In this document: positions 1 through 5,968 of the stretch, in pieces
Layout of the letters: each line of letters starts with the position of its first letter
Numbering within the stretch: position 1 is the stretch's first letter
Assembly (NCBI GenBank): GCA_002505685.1
Contig: DAVT01000096.1
Location: 1 to 14,487 of the forward strand
Source: Euryarchaeota archaeon UBA501
GTDB lineage: Archaea > Thermoplasmatota > Poseidoniia > Poseidoniales > Thalassarchaeaceae
Direction: 5' to 3'
Length of the DNA: 14,487 nucleotides
The notes under the pieces: model-generated
What the model saw: the letters and a program-made list of their open reading frames with translations, nothing else
Databases searched by the model: none
What the model was told of the DNA's origin: nothing
Program-made: the position numbers and the translations under genes

Positions 1-168
1 GTTCCAGATTTCACTCATCTCGTTGGAGGAGGTGTGTACGATCAATCCACCGGACATACCGCTTACATCGACCCCGAGGGACGTTGGTGGTGGCAGCAAG
101 AGGATGGTTCATTCTTCCATGATCCATCGCTCAATGCCAACGATGCCACGCAGGATGGCCTTCCTTGA
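1..168 (+). CDS. C-terminal end of an unidentified protein
   Basis: Frame 1 is open from the first base to a TGA at 166-168, giving the last 55 residues of a protein that begins outside the window. The visible part is rich in Gly, Asp and aromatic residues, with a Trp triplet in the motif GRWWWQQEDGSFFHDP, and ends in a polar tail (NANDATQDGLP). There is no membrane segment or recognisable catalytic motif, so I assign no function. The Gly/Asp/Trp composition resembles short beta-hairpin repeats of extracellular or membrane-associated proteins, which is only a hint. The last 38 bases overlap the 3' end of the convergent thioesterase gene. An open frame of this length could arise by chance, so this is a moderate call. 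Confidence 0.55.
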   Translation, partial: VPDFTHLVGGGVYDQSTGHTAYIDPEGRWWWQQEDGSFFHDPSLNANDATQDGLP

Positions 169-598
169 CCGCGACGAATAACCCGTCACCTTTGGCACAC
201 ACTTCGCCATTTGCAGTCAATATCATACTGACTTCGGCCCGATCCCCATCCAGAGATTCAACTTGACTGGTTATTTCCAACGGTACACCATGTGGTGTCG
301 GGCGCCTCAATTTGACCGTGTATCTCGCGGTAACTGTGCACGGAGGGTGCTTTTCTTGCCGCCCTTCCATAATCGCCATCGCGGCGGTCCAATTCCCATG
401 ACAATCGAGTAGCGTTCCAATAATGCCTCCATTGATCATACCTGGAAACGCTTGATGTGCATCGTCTGTCTCAAAGGTCATTTTCAATCCATTTTCGATT
501 GGAAAAGATTGGATTTGAAGGCCCTCCGAATTTGCAGGTCCACAACCAAAACAAATGCTGTTGGGTGCATATTGCAACTGCACACACTTTTCGCCCAT
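131..598 (-). CDS. PaaI-type hotdog-fold thioesterase family protein
   Basis: A 155-residue protein of the single-hotdog acyl-CoA thioesterase family, expected to hydrolyse acyl-CoA or aryl-CoA thioesters in the cytoplasm. The N terminus carries CFGCGPANSEGLQI, a motif seen in a subgroup of PaaI-like proteins. The hotdog helix reads GMINGGIIGTLLDCHGN around residues 53-69. The Asp of LLD (about residue 65) is kept, but the His of the usual HGG turn is Asn. A beta-strand segment (TARYTVKLRRPTP) and the C-terminal strands follow, so the domain is complete. I chose the ATG at 598; an in-frame TTG at 613 would add five residues (MSAHP), and neither has a convincing ribosome-binding site. Substrate cannot be read from the sequence. 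The gene stands alone, divergent from the next gene and convergent with the previous one. Confidence 0.82.
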   Translation of the reverse strand: MGEKCVQLQYAPNSICFGCGPANSEGLQIQSFPIENGLKMTFETDDAHQAFPGMINGGIIGTLLDCHGNWTAAMAIMEGRQEKHPPCTVTARYTVKLRRPTPHGVPLEITSQVESLDGDRAEVSMILTANGEVCAKGDGLFVAVKEGHPAWHRWH

Positions 599-613
599 GG
601 GATGTGCAGACAA

Positions 614-730
614 TCGACCGCCTTTGAGGATTGACTGGCAAAATGACTCCTACGGAGTCTTTCTGACGGTTTCATTCAAAGAGGAGGGGCGCATGGAAAT
701 TTTACCTGTAGTTCGGGGAGGGATGATTCA
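614..730. promoter_or_regulatory. Divergent intergenic region with a hairpin and two strong Shine-Dalgarno sites
   Basis: This spacer separates the thioesterase (minus) from the AstE-like gene (plus), so it should carry both promoters. No clear TATA box could be identified by eye. It contains the 645-659 palindrome and two purine-rich sites on the plus strand: AGAGGAGGGG (680-689), just before an ATG at 693, and GGGGAGGG (715-722), before the GTG at 731 used by the downstream gene. The ATG at 693 opens a 32-codon frame that ends at 791 inside the next gene. Confidence 0.4.
645..659. repeat. Short intergenic palindrome, loop TAC
   Basis: GACTCC and GGAGTC form a perfect 6-bp stem around the triplet TAC. 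A short T run (660-662) follows on the plus strand. It lies at the 5' side of both flanking genes, so it is not an obvious terminator for either. It is the first of six similar spacer palindromes in this window. Confidence 0.7.
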
Positions 731-2083
731 GTGCCTGAAAAAGGCAAGAAGACTGGGGACAATGCAAAGCCTAAGCGCAAAAAAACGCTGAAGGTTAGCA
801 ACCAAATCCCACCCAAGCGCCGTCGCGAAATTGAGAAGGCGCTAGATGCCCATGAGCCGGCGAGACCTGAATGGGACCGCCTATCTGGTGCAAAGCAACA
901 CCGATTTTTCGGCAAGCGGATTAAACCGGGCAATATTCGACAAATTGAATTTCCATTGTTGGATGTGAAATTAGGGGATCCTTGGCCTACACCGGTCACC
1001 ATTATTCACGGTAACAGGCCGGGTCCAACCATCACAATCACGGGTGGTGTCCACGGTGATGAAATGGTCGGGCAGGTCGCTACAAGTTTACTTTCTCAAA
1101 ACGTCTTCACAGACCCCGGTCGCCCATTGGACCCAGAAGTGATGGCGGGTACCATTCGATTGGCACCAGTGTTGAATCCACCCGGTTTGGCTCGGCAACG
1201 CCGGTATTTCCCAGATGGCAGAGACCTCAATCGAGAATTCCCAGGCTCAGAAACGGGCTCAACCACGGGTCGGGTAGCCAATCGAATTCTCAAAGAACTA
1301 ATCACAGGTTCGGATTTTCTCATCGATCTACATACCGCAGCCAGTGGCCGTGACAATCTCCCGCAAGTTCGAGCCGACCTTGCACACCCTCCAAGTAATC
1401 GAATCGCACGGGCATTTGGCATCGAAGTCATCCTAGATTCAAAGGGCCCAAAAGGGTCGATGCGGCGCTCTGCTGCTGACCTTAACGTCGGTTCTTTGAC
1501 CTATGAGGGCGGAGGTGCAAACCTTGCTGATCACGAAGCGGTTCAAATTGCAATTCACGGTATTCTCAACGTCTTGCGGAGTTTGCATATCATTCCCGGA
1601 AATGCTGCTAGACCGAAATTCCGATTGCTCGCCAGCGGCTCAACTTGGGTTCGCGCCGATGAAGGAGGTTTGCTAGATTTGTTTGTTAGCCGTGGTTCAT
1701 TTGTTGAGGAAGGTGAAGTCATCGGTCGTATTGTCGACCCTCAACAACCCTCAGATAGTGCAGATATTCTATCCCCTGCCCGTGGAATTTTCATCTGTAC
1801 AGCAAACAATCCAATCGTTACTCCAGGGACCCCTGTTGGACATTTACTACCGGTTACTCGTGGTATCAAATTGATTCGCAAGGGCTTGGATAAGAAGACC
1901 AACAAGTTGATTGTATCAGGCTCGAAAGGAGAACCCATTTGGCGGGAGGACTTCGAGGTCGAAGAAATCATGATCGAAGGAGAATGGTCGGGTGGTGCAG
2001 TCGATGCAGAATGGCAGCGTGACTGGCAGAATGATGCCGAGAAAGAGCACGTTGAAGCATCCGAGGAAGAAGACGCAGATTGA
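731..2083 (+). CDS. Succinylglutamate desuccinylase/aspartoacylase family zinc hydrolase
   Basis: A 450-residue member of the AstE/aspartoacylase branch of the M14 carboxypeptidase-like zinc enzymes, which cleave amide bonds of small N-acylated amino acids. Zinc ligands are visible as GGVHGDEMVG (His108, Glu111) and LIDLHT (His201). The substrate-binding motif RDLNREFPG has Arg164 and Asn167. The Glu of TYEGGG (about residue 259) fits the catalytic acid. Residues about 297-375 resemble the barrel-sandwich domain common at the C terminus of this family (DEGGLLDLFVSRGSFVEEGE). The first 40 residues are a Lys/Arg-rich tail and the last 35 or so are strongly acidic; both look disordered. Translation starts at GTG 731, supported by GGGGAGGG 8 bases upstream. 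The substrate cannot be determined. Its stop overlaps a possible TTG of the next gene. Confidence 0.85.
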   Translation: MPEKGKKTGDNAKPKRKKTLKVSNQIPPKRRREIEKALDAHEPARPEWDRLSGAKQHRFFGKRIKPGNIRQIEFPLLDVKLGDPWPTPVTIIHGNRPGPTITITGGVHGDEMVGQVATSLLSQNVFTDPGRPLDPEVMAGTIRLAPVLNPPGLARQRRYFPDGRDLNREFPGSETGSTTGRVANRILKELITGSDFLIDLHTAASGRDNLPQVRADLAHPPSNRIARAFGIEVILDSKGPKGSMRRSAADLNVGSLTYEGGGANLADHEAVQIAIHGILNVLRSLHIIPGNAARPKFRLLASGSTWVRADEGGLLDLFVSRGSFVEEGEVIGRIVDPQQPSDSADILSPARGIFICTANNPIVTPGTPVGHLLPVTRGIKLIRKGLDKKTNKLIVSGSKGEPIWREDFEVEEIMIEGEWSGGAVDAEWQRDWQNDAEKEHVEASEEEDAD

Positions 2084-2093
2084 GTCGAGAAGC

Positions 2094-2098
2094 GGTGA
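2094..2098 (+). promoter_or_regulatory. Ribosome-binding site (GGTGA) of ctaA
   Basis: GGTGA, complementary to the conserved 3' end of archaeal 16S rRNA, lies 8 bases before the ATG at 2107. It favours that ATG over the TTG at 2080, which would overlap the previous stop codon. Confidence 0.55.
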
Positions 2099-2106
2099 AT
2101 GATTCC

Positions 2107-3129
2107 ATGACTGAGAATTCCAAATGGTGGCGATTGCATCACTTCCCATTCGCTCTCTTTCTCATCACCATGTTGGCAGTAGTTCTCGGGGGTAGTATAC
2201 GCATCTACGATGCAGGAGAATCCTGTCCTGATTGGCCTCAATGCTTTGGAACTTGGGGATTTGATATATCCGAGGAGGAACAAGAAGCTTGGTGGGATGC
2301 CAATCCAGATGAAATCGATTCTCGGGGTGAAGATTACCGCTACACGGTATGGGAAATTTTCCTTGAGTGGGTACACCGATTTGTAACTGGCATCATTCTC
2401 GGACCGCTATGCATTCTACAATGCTATATTGCATTCAAACGAAGAAAGGAAATGCCCGCCGTGTACAGAGCCGCGAATTTAGCCCTGATTTTGGTAATCG
2501 TCCAAGGCATTATGGGCATGATTACGGTGATGTATGACAACGTTCCTTGGTCTGTAGCAGCCCACCTTACGTTGGCTATGGCTCTAGCAATATCCTTGCT
2601 ATGGGCTTGGGTTCGATGGATGGATGCAGCCAATGCTCTACCAGAATGGATGAGACTCGAAAAGGGTTCCAGTTCCCGGATATTGCCTCGTTTGTATGAT
2701 CTGAGCCTATCGACCTTGGCAGTACTCATCTTCGGGGCTTTTGTCTCTTCTTCATCGGGTCAAAATCTAGCCTGCAATGTTGGGTCATTCGAGGCTTGGC
2801 CATTGTGTAATGGAAATCTATTCATCACCGATGCTGCCAATTTAGCCTACGGCCATCGAATTTTTGTCATTGTTGTCGGAGCTTGGCTCGTTTGGAATTT
2901 GCGGGGAATGGAAGCGAGCAGCATTCGAAAATTCCTTCACGCAGGTTTTGGTTTTTATCTTCTCAACATCTTACTCGGCGCGGCTTATGTGCTTACGTGG
3001 GACGACTTTGAGCGAATTCTATCCCTGCTGCATCTGATGTTTGCAACATTTGCATTCCTTTGCATTGGTTTTGCTGCCTTACTGGCAAGGAACGCAGTTT
3101 TTGCTACATCATCTGGTGAAGAAGAGTGA
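2107..3129 (+). CDS. ctaA: Heme a synthase (CtaA/COX15 family)
   Basis: An integral membrane protein of 340 residues that oxidises the C8 methyl of heme o to make heme a for cytochrome oxidase. It shows the family's two halves of four helices. Four His are candidate heme ligands: in EWVHR (about residue 90), AAHLTLA (153), YGHR (250) and LLHLMF (309). Each half has a Cys pair in an outer loop: SCPDWPQCFG (Cys40, Cys46) and NLACN...PLCNG (Cys223, Cys234), typical of CtaA proteins with redox-active cysteines. The first outer loop is stretched by about 35 very acidic residues (many Asp and Glu) between the Cys pair and the first His. The start at 2107 rests on a GGTGA site; TTG 2080 would add nine residues. 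ctaB lies about 400 bases downstream, with rpoK between. Confidence 0.9.
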   Translation: MTENSKWWRLHHFPFALFLITMLAVVLGGSIRIYDAGESCPDWPQCFGTWGFDISEEEQEAWWDANPDEIDSRGEDYRYTVWEIFLEWVHRFVTGIILGPLCILQCYIAFKRRKEMPAVYRAANLALILVIVQGIMGMITVMYDNVPWSVAAHLTLAMALAISLLWAWVRWMDAANALPEWMRLEKGSSSRILPRLYDLSLSTLAVLIFGAFVSSSSGQNLACNVGSFEAWPLCNGNLFITDAANLAYGHRIFVIVVGAWLVWNLRGMEASSIRKFLHAGFGFYLLNILLGAAYVLTWDDFERILSLLHLMFATFAFLCIGFAALLARNAVFATSSGEEE

Positions 3130-3133
3130 AATC

Positions 3134-3148
3134 AGCCCCTACGGGGCT
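3134..3148. repeat. Short intergenic palindrome after ctaA, loop TAC
   Basis: AGCCCC and GGGGCT make a perfect 6-bp stem around TAC, five bases after the ctaA stop codon. No T run follows (next bases CCCGATGG), so it does not look like an intrinsic terminator. Confidence 0.75.
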
Positions 3149-3202
3149 CCCGATGGACTTATGACACACGGGCAGGTCGCGGAGTCGCAGCGAACTGCTG
3201 AT

Positions 3203-3207
3203 GGTGA
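3203..3207 (+). promoter_or_regulatory. Ribosome-binding site (GGTGA) of rpoK
   Basis: GGTGA lies five bases before the ATG at 3213. It overlaps the alternative ATG at 3201, which argues that 3213 is the true start. Confidence 0.6.
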
Positions 3208-3212
3208 ATCAT

Positions 3213-3467
3213 ATGGTTGAACCCGTCCGTCCCCACACCCGCTTTGAGAAAGCCCGAATTATTGGTGCGAGAGCACTGCAAATCAGTATGGGTGCTCCAC
3301 TCTATGTTAGCGAGCAAAAATTGCGTGAGGAATTCCGTGAAGAATTGGTATCGTTGTACGGTGTAGATGAAGCCAACGTGCGGTTCGTCCTCGACCCACT
3401 AAAGATTGCACTCCTAGAATACGAGAAACAGTTGATTCCAATCGACGTTGATCCTCACGAAGACTAA
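3213..3467 (+). CDS. rpoK: DNA-directed RNA polymerase subunit K (RpoK/Rpb6)
   Basis: An 84-residue small subunit of archaeal RNA polymerase, orthologous to eukaryotic Rpb6 and bacterial omega, which helps assemble the core enzyme by clamping the largest subunit. The diagnostic block TRFEKARIIGARALQISMGAP occupies about residues 9-29. The second block, LDPLKIALLEYEKQLIPIDV, lies near the C terminus, as in the family. Between them is an insertion of roughly 20 extra residues with a charged helical pattern (SEQKLREEFREELVSLYG), so the protein is longer than the usual 55-60 residue archaeal RpoK. The start at 3213 is chosen from the GGTGA site; ATG 3201 would add four residues. The gene sits between ctaA and ctaB, not with the ribosomal-protein genes that often accompany it. 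Confidence 0.9.
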   Translation: MVEPVRPHTRFEKARIIGARALQISMGAPLYVSEQKLREEFREELVSLYGVDEANVRFVLDPLKIALLEYEKQLIPIDVDPHED

Positions 3468-3479
3468 ACCAATCCTAGG

Positions 3480-3498
3480 GACGCCCTGTAAGGGCGTC
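3480..3498. repeat. Short intergenic palindrome after rpoK, loop GTA
   Basis: GACGCCCT and AGGGCGTC make a perfect 8-bp stem around GTA, 12 bases after the rpoK stop codon. The following bases (ATTCATAG) include no T tract. Confidence 0.78.
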
Positions 3499-3529
3499 AT
3501 TCATAGATTGAATTCTTCCGTCCCGTTTC

Positions 3530-4609
3530 ATGGGCGAATCAGAAGGGGCTGCTAAGGCGACCCTTTACGATTGGTTCCAAGTCATGAAACCGGGTGTTCT
3601 TTCACTTCTACAAGTTACAGCGATGTGCGCTATTTTGGTGCACGATTTAATTCAGTGGAATATCGCTGGAAGAACCAATTTTGACCTTGTACAGACACTT
3701 GAAACAATGGGTATAGTCTTCGTCGGAGGATATCTCACCGCTGGGGGTGCTCACACATTCAACAACGTCTTGGATCGGGATATTGATCCCACCATGAAGC
3801 GAACTGCAGATCGTGCGATTGCAAGAGGTGCCATCTCACCAACAGGGGGCTTGATTTGGGCACTGATATTGTCGATTTCAGGTACCTTTTGGCTGATTCA
3901 TTTCGCCAATGAAGTCGCCGCGTTTTGGGCGGTTTTCAGCATCTTGTTCTATGTGTTTATCTACACACTTTGGTTGAAGCGAACAAGCGTCCAAAACATC
4001 GTCATAGGAGGTGCAGCAGGTGCGACTCCGCCACTGGTTGGATGGGCGGCAGCAATGGGCGACGCAGTTTCCATTGCAAATCCATTCGATTTGGGCAGCC
4101 CACTTCCATGGTTGATGTTTTCACTCATCTTCCTGTGGACACCCCCACATTTTTGGGCCCTAGCTTTGTATCGAAGTGACCAATACAAAGAAGCTGGAAT
4201 CCCCATGATGCCTTGGGTACATGGTCCACGTCGAACATTGACTGAGATGCGGGTTTATGCACTAATTTTGATTGGCATTGCTGCGATGCCATGGCTCAAT
4301 CCTTCTGAGGTTGGAGAGTTGTCCGCCTATTTGTATACATTGATTGTATTGTTGCTCGGTGTTTGGTACAATCAATCGGTGATTTCAATCAATATCCACG
4401 AACCACGAGATGTCGATGGCCGCATACCTTCCGCAGCGCGCTCATTTTACATCTCAATGACTTACTTGTCTCTGATTTTCATCTCTCTTGTCAGCGTCTT
4501 GTTTAGTCCGCAATTGACCATCATGTTCCTCGTATTGGCGATGTTCAACATTCTGTCAAAGATTTCCCGAAGAAAGACTGTTTCTGAGCCCAACACAGCG
4601 TCGGATTGA
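3530..4609 (+). CDS. ctaB: Protoheme IX farnesyltransferase (heme o synthase)
   Basis: A polytopic UbiA-superfamily prenyltransferase of 359 residues that joins farnesyl diphosphate to the vinyl group of heme b to give heme o, the substrate of CtaA. The first Asp-rich motif is NNVLDRDID (Asn78, Asp82, Asp86), followed by MKRTADRAIARG. The second half has LKRTSVQNIVIGGAAGATPP, then LWTPPHFWALALYRSDQYKEAGIPMMP in two adjacent stretches (about residues 192-217), with Tyr204, Asp207 and Lys210 as the second metal/diphosphate motif. Around nine hydrophobic segments match the family. The ATG at 3530 has no Shine-Dalgarno site, so the message may be leaderless or translated by another route. The C terminus ends in a basic, hydrophilic cytoplasmic tail. 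Together with ctaA it completes the heme b to heme a path. Confidence 0.93.
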   Translation: MGESEGAAKATLYDWFQVMKPGVLSLLQVTAMCAILVHDLIQWNIAGRTNFDLVQTLETMGIVFVGGYLTAGGAHTFNNVLDRDIDPTMKRTADRAIARGAISPTGGLIWALILSISGTFWLIHFANEVAAFWAVFSILFYVFIYTLWLKRTSVQNIVIGGAAGATPPLVGWAAAMGDAVSIANPFDLGSPLPWLMFSLIFLWTPPHFWALALYRSDQYKEAGIPMMPWVHGPRRTLTEMRVYALILIGIAAMPWLNPSEVGELSAYLYTLIVLLLGVWYNQSVISINIHEPRDVDGRIPSAARSFYISMTYLSLIFISLVSVLFSPQLTIMFLVLAMFNILSKISRRKTVSEPNTASD

Positions 4610-4616
4610 TACACCC

Positions 4617-4636
4617 CACCACCCCTTCGGGTGGTG
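4617..4636. repeat. Short intergenic palindrome after ctaB, loop CTTC
   Basis: CACCACCC and GGGTGGTG make a perfect 8-bp stem around CTTC, seven bases after the ctaB stop. It is the only member of the set whose centre lacks TA. No T run follows; the next gene's ribosome-binding site begins 10 bases later. Confidence 0.75.
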
Positions 4637-4646
4637 CCCGTCATGT

Positions 4647-4653
4647 GGAGGTG
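4647..4653 (+). promoter_or_regulatory. Strong ribosome-binding site (GGAGGTG) of the DRE-TIM gene
   Basis: GGAGGTG lies seven bases before the ATG at 4661 and decides that start over GTG 4631 and ATG 4643 in the same frame, which fall in the hairpin or at the edge of this site. Confidence 0.7.
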
Positions 4654-4660
4654 GGGAGAA

Positions 4661-5917
4661 ATGCAGGAAAGCGATCTGATTTTTGACTGGAATACTGTCG
4701 ATTATGAATTCAAGCGAGATGCGGCTAATCACCCTCATGATATTTGGTTTGATGATGAAACTTTGAGAGATGGATTACAAAGCCCAAGTGCTCGAAATCC
4801 AACGATTGAAGAGAAAATTGAGCTATTGACTTACATGGAGCGCTTGGGGGTCCAGAAAGTCGATTTGGGCCTCCCTGGGGCCGGACCCTTTCACGTCAAT
4901 CACATCGATGCAATGCTTTCCCATATCTCGGATAACGACTACCAAATTCGACCCGGGTGTGCAGTTCGCACAGTGGTATCTGACATCGAACCCCTTGTGG
5001 ACTTGCAGGCCAAGCATGAAATGAAGATTCAGGCAAGTGCTTTCCTTGGTACCAGCCCAATTCGTCAGTTTGCTGAGAATTGGACAATGGAGAGAATTCT
5101 CAGTACTGCAGAGAAAGCGGTGACCTTTGCCGTGGACAATGATATTCCAGTGATGTTTGTGACCGAAGACACCACTCGCTCAAAGCCTGAAGAAATCAAG
5201 GAAGTGTACACGCGAGCAATTGAGTTGGGAGCCGACAGAATCTGTGTTTGTGATACCTGTGGCCACGTCACACCCAATGGAGTGACACAACTTCTACGGT
5301 TCATCCAAGACGAAGTCATTCCCGATGCAGGTGTGAAGCGACGAGATATCGAAGTCAATTGGCATGGACATCAGGACCGTGGGCTTGGCGTCGCCAACAA
5401 TCTCGCTGCTGCCGAGGCAGGGGCAGATGTGATTCATGGTACGGCTCTCGGTGTAGGTGAGCGGGCCGGAAATGCTCCTTTGGATCAGACCTTAGTCAAT
5501 CTAAGTTTGATGGGCGTTATCAACAATGATTTGACGCTGCTCAATGAATACATGCAAAAGGCACACGATTACGTTGAAGTCGCTTTGCCGCGCAACTATC
5601 CAGTGTTTGGTGAAGACGCGTTTGAGACCGGAACCGGAGTGCACGCGAGTGCCGTGATTAAGGCCATGAAGAAGGGCGACCATTGGCTCGCAGATCGCGT
5701 ATATTCTGGCGTACCTGCACAGGATTACGGTCTCCAACAAATCATCCGTATTGGACACATGAGTGGTCGCTCGAACATCATCTGGTGGTTAGAGCAACAC
5801 GGGCATGAAGCGACCGATGAATTGGTCGGGCACCTCTTTGAGGTAGCCAAGAGTCAGAGGCGCTTGATGCCTGATTCCGAGGTAGAAGCCGCTGTACAGG
5901 ATTTCCTGAATAATTGA
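4661..5917 (+). CDS. DRE-TIM metallolyase family enzyme, 2-isopropylmalate/homocitrate synthase-like
   Basis: A 418-residue TIM-barrel enzyme expected to condense an acyl-CoA with a 2-oxoacid using a divalent metal. The first strand carries DDETLRDGLQSP (Arg36, Asp37 of the DRE motif). Metal-binding histidines are in NWHGHQDRGLGVANNLAA (His235, His237). GVGERAGNAPLDQTL (about residues 264-278) is the Gly-rich loop of LeuA, homocitrate and citramalate synthases. TGTGVHASAVIKA (324-336) and a linker with YSGVPAQDYG and IGHMSGRSN follow as in condensing enzymes, which argues against HMG-CoA lyase. It lacks the C-terminal LeuA allosteric domain of the longer enzymes. HxHQDRGLG replaces the commoner HxHND(L)G, so it is a divergent subgroup and its substrate is open. 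No other leucine or lysine pathway gene is nearby. Confidence 0.85.
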   Translation: MQESDLIFDWNTVDYEFKRDAANHPHDIWFDDETLRDGLQSPSARNPTIEEKIELLTYMERLGVQKVDLGLPGAGPFHVNHIDAMLSHISDNDYQIRPGCAVRTVVSDIEPLVDLQAKHEMKIQASAFLGTSPIRQFAENWTMERILSTAEKAVTFAVDNDIPVMFVTEDTTRSKPEEIKEVYTRAIELGADRICVCDTCGHVTPNGVTQLLRFIQDEVIPDAGVKRRDIEVNWHGHQDRGLGVANNLAAAEAGADVIHGTALGVGERAGNAPLDQTLVNLSLMGVINNDLTLLNEYMQKAHDYVEVALPRNYPVFGEDAFETGTGVHASAVIKAMKKGDHWLADRVYSGVPAQDYGLQQIIRIGHMSGRSNIIWWLEQHGHEATDELVGHLFEVAKSQRRLMPDSEVEAAVQDFLNN

Positions 5918-5945
5918 ACGCCACATAGAGGGTTTCAATAACCAA

Positions 5946-5968
5946 TTCATGGCCCGTAGGGCCATGAA
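5946..5968. repeat. Palindrome covering the subtilase start codon, loop GTA
   Basis: TTCATGGCCC (5946-5955) and GGGCCATGAA (5959-5968) form a perfect 10-bp stem around GTA, the longest in the window. Each arm contains an ATG in the subtilase frame: 5949 in the left arm and 5964 in the right arm. The right-arm ATG gives a clean signal peptide. Confidence 0.85.

Noticed and set aside
2080..2106. TTG 2080 overlapping the AstE-like stop as the ctaA start
   Set aside because: A GGTGA site is placed 8 bases before ATG 2107, and the added residues (SREAVNDS) show no family similarity. Coupled initiation at TTG cannot be fully excluded.
1741..2376. A 211-codon open frame on the minus strand across the AstE-like gene and ctaA
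   Set aside because: It is antisense to two clearly recognised genes, spans their junction, and its translation is Ser/Pro-rich with no family motif.
3134..4636. The spacer palindromes as intrinsic terminators
   Set aside because: None is followed by a T run longer than three on the strand of the preceding gene, and one lies at the 5' side of both neighbours. A terminator role of another kind is not excluded.
4631..4660. GTG 4631 or ATG 4643 as the start of the DRE-TIM gene
   Set aside because: GTG 4631 lies in the stem of the spacer palindrome and ATG 4643 touches the GGAGGTG site, which is spaced for ATG 4661.
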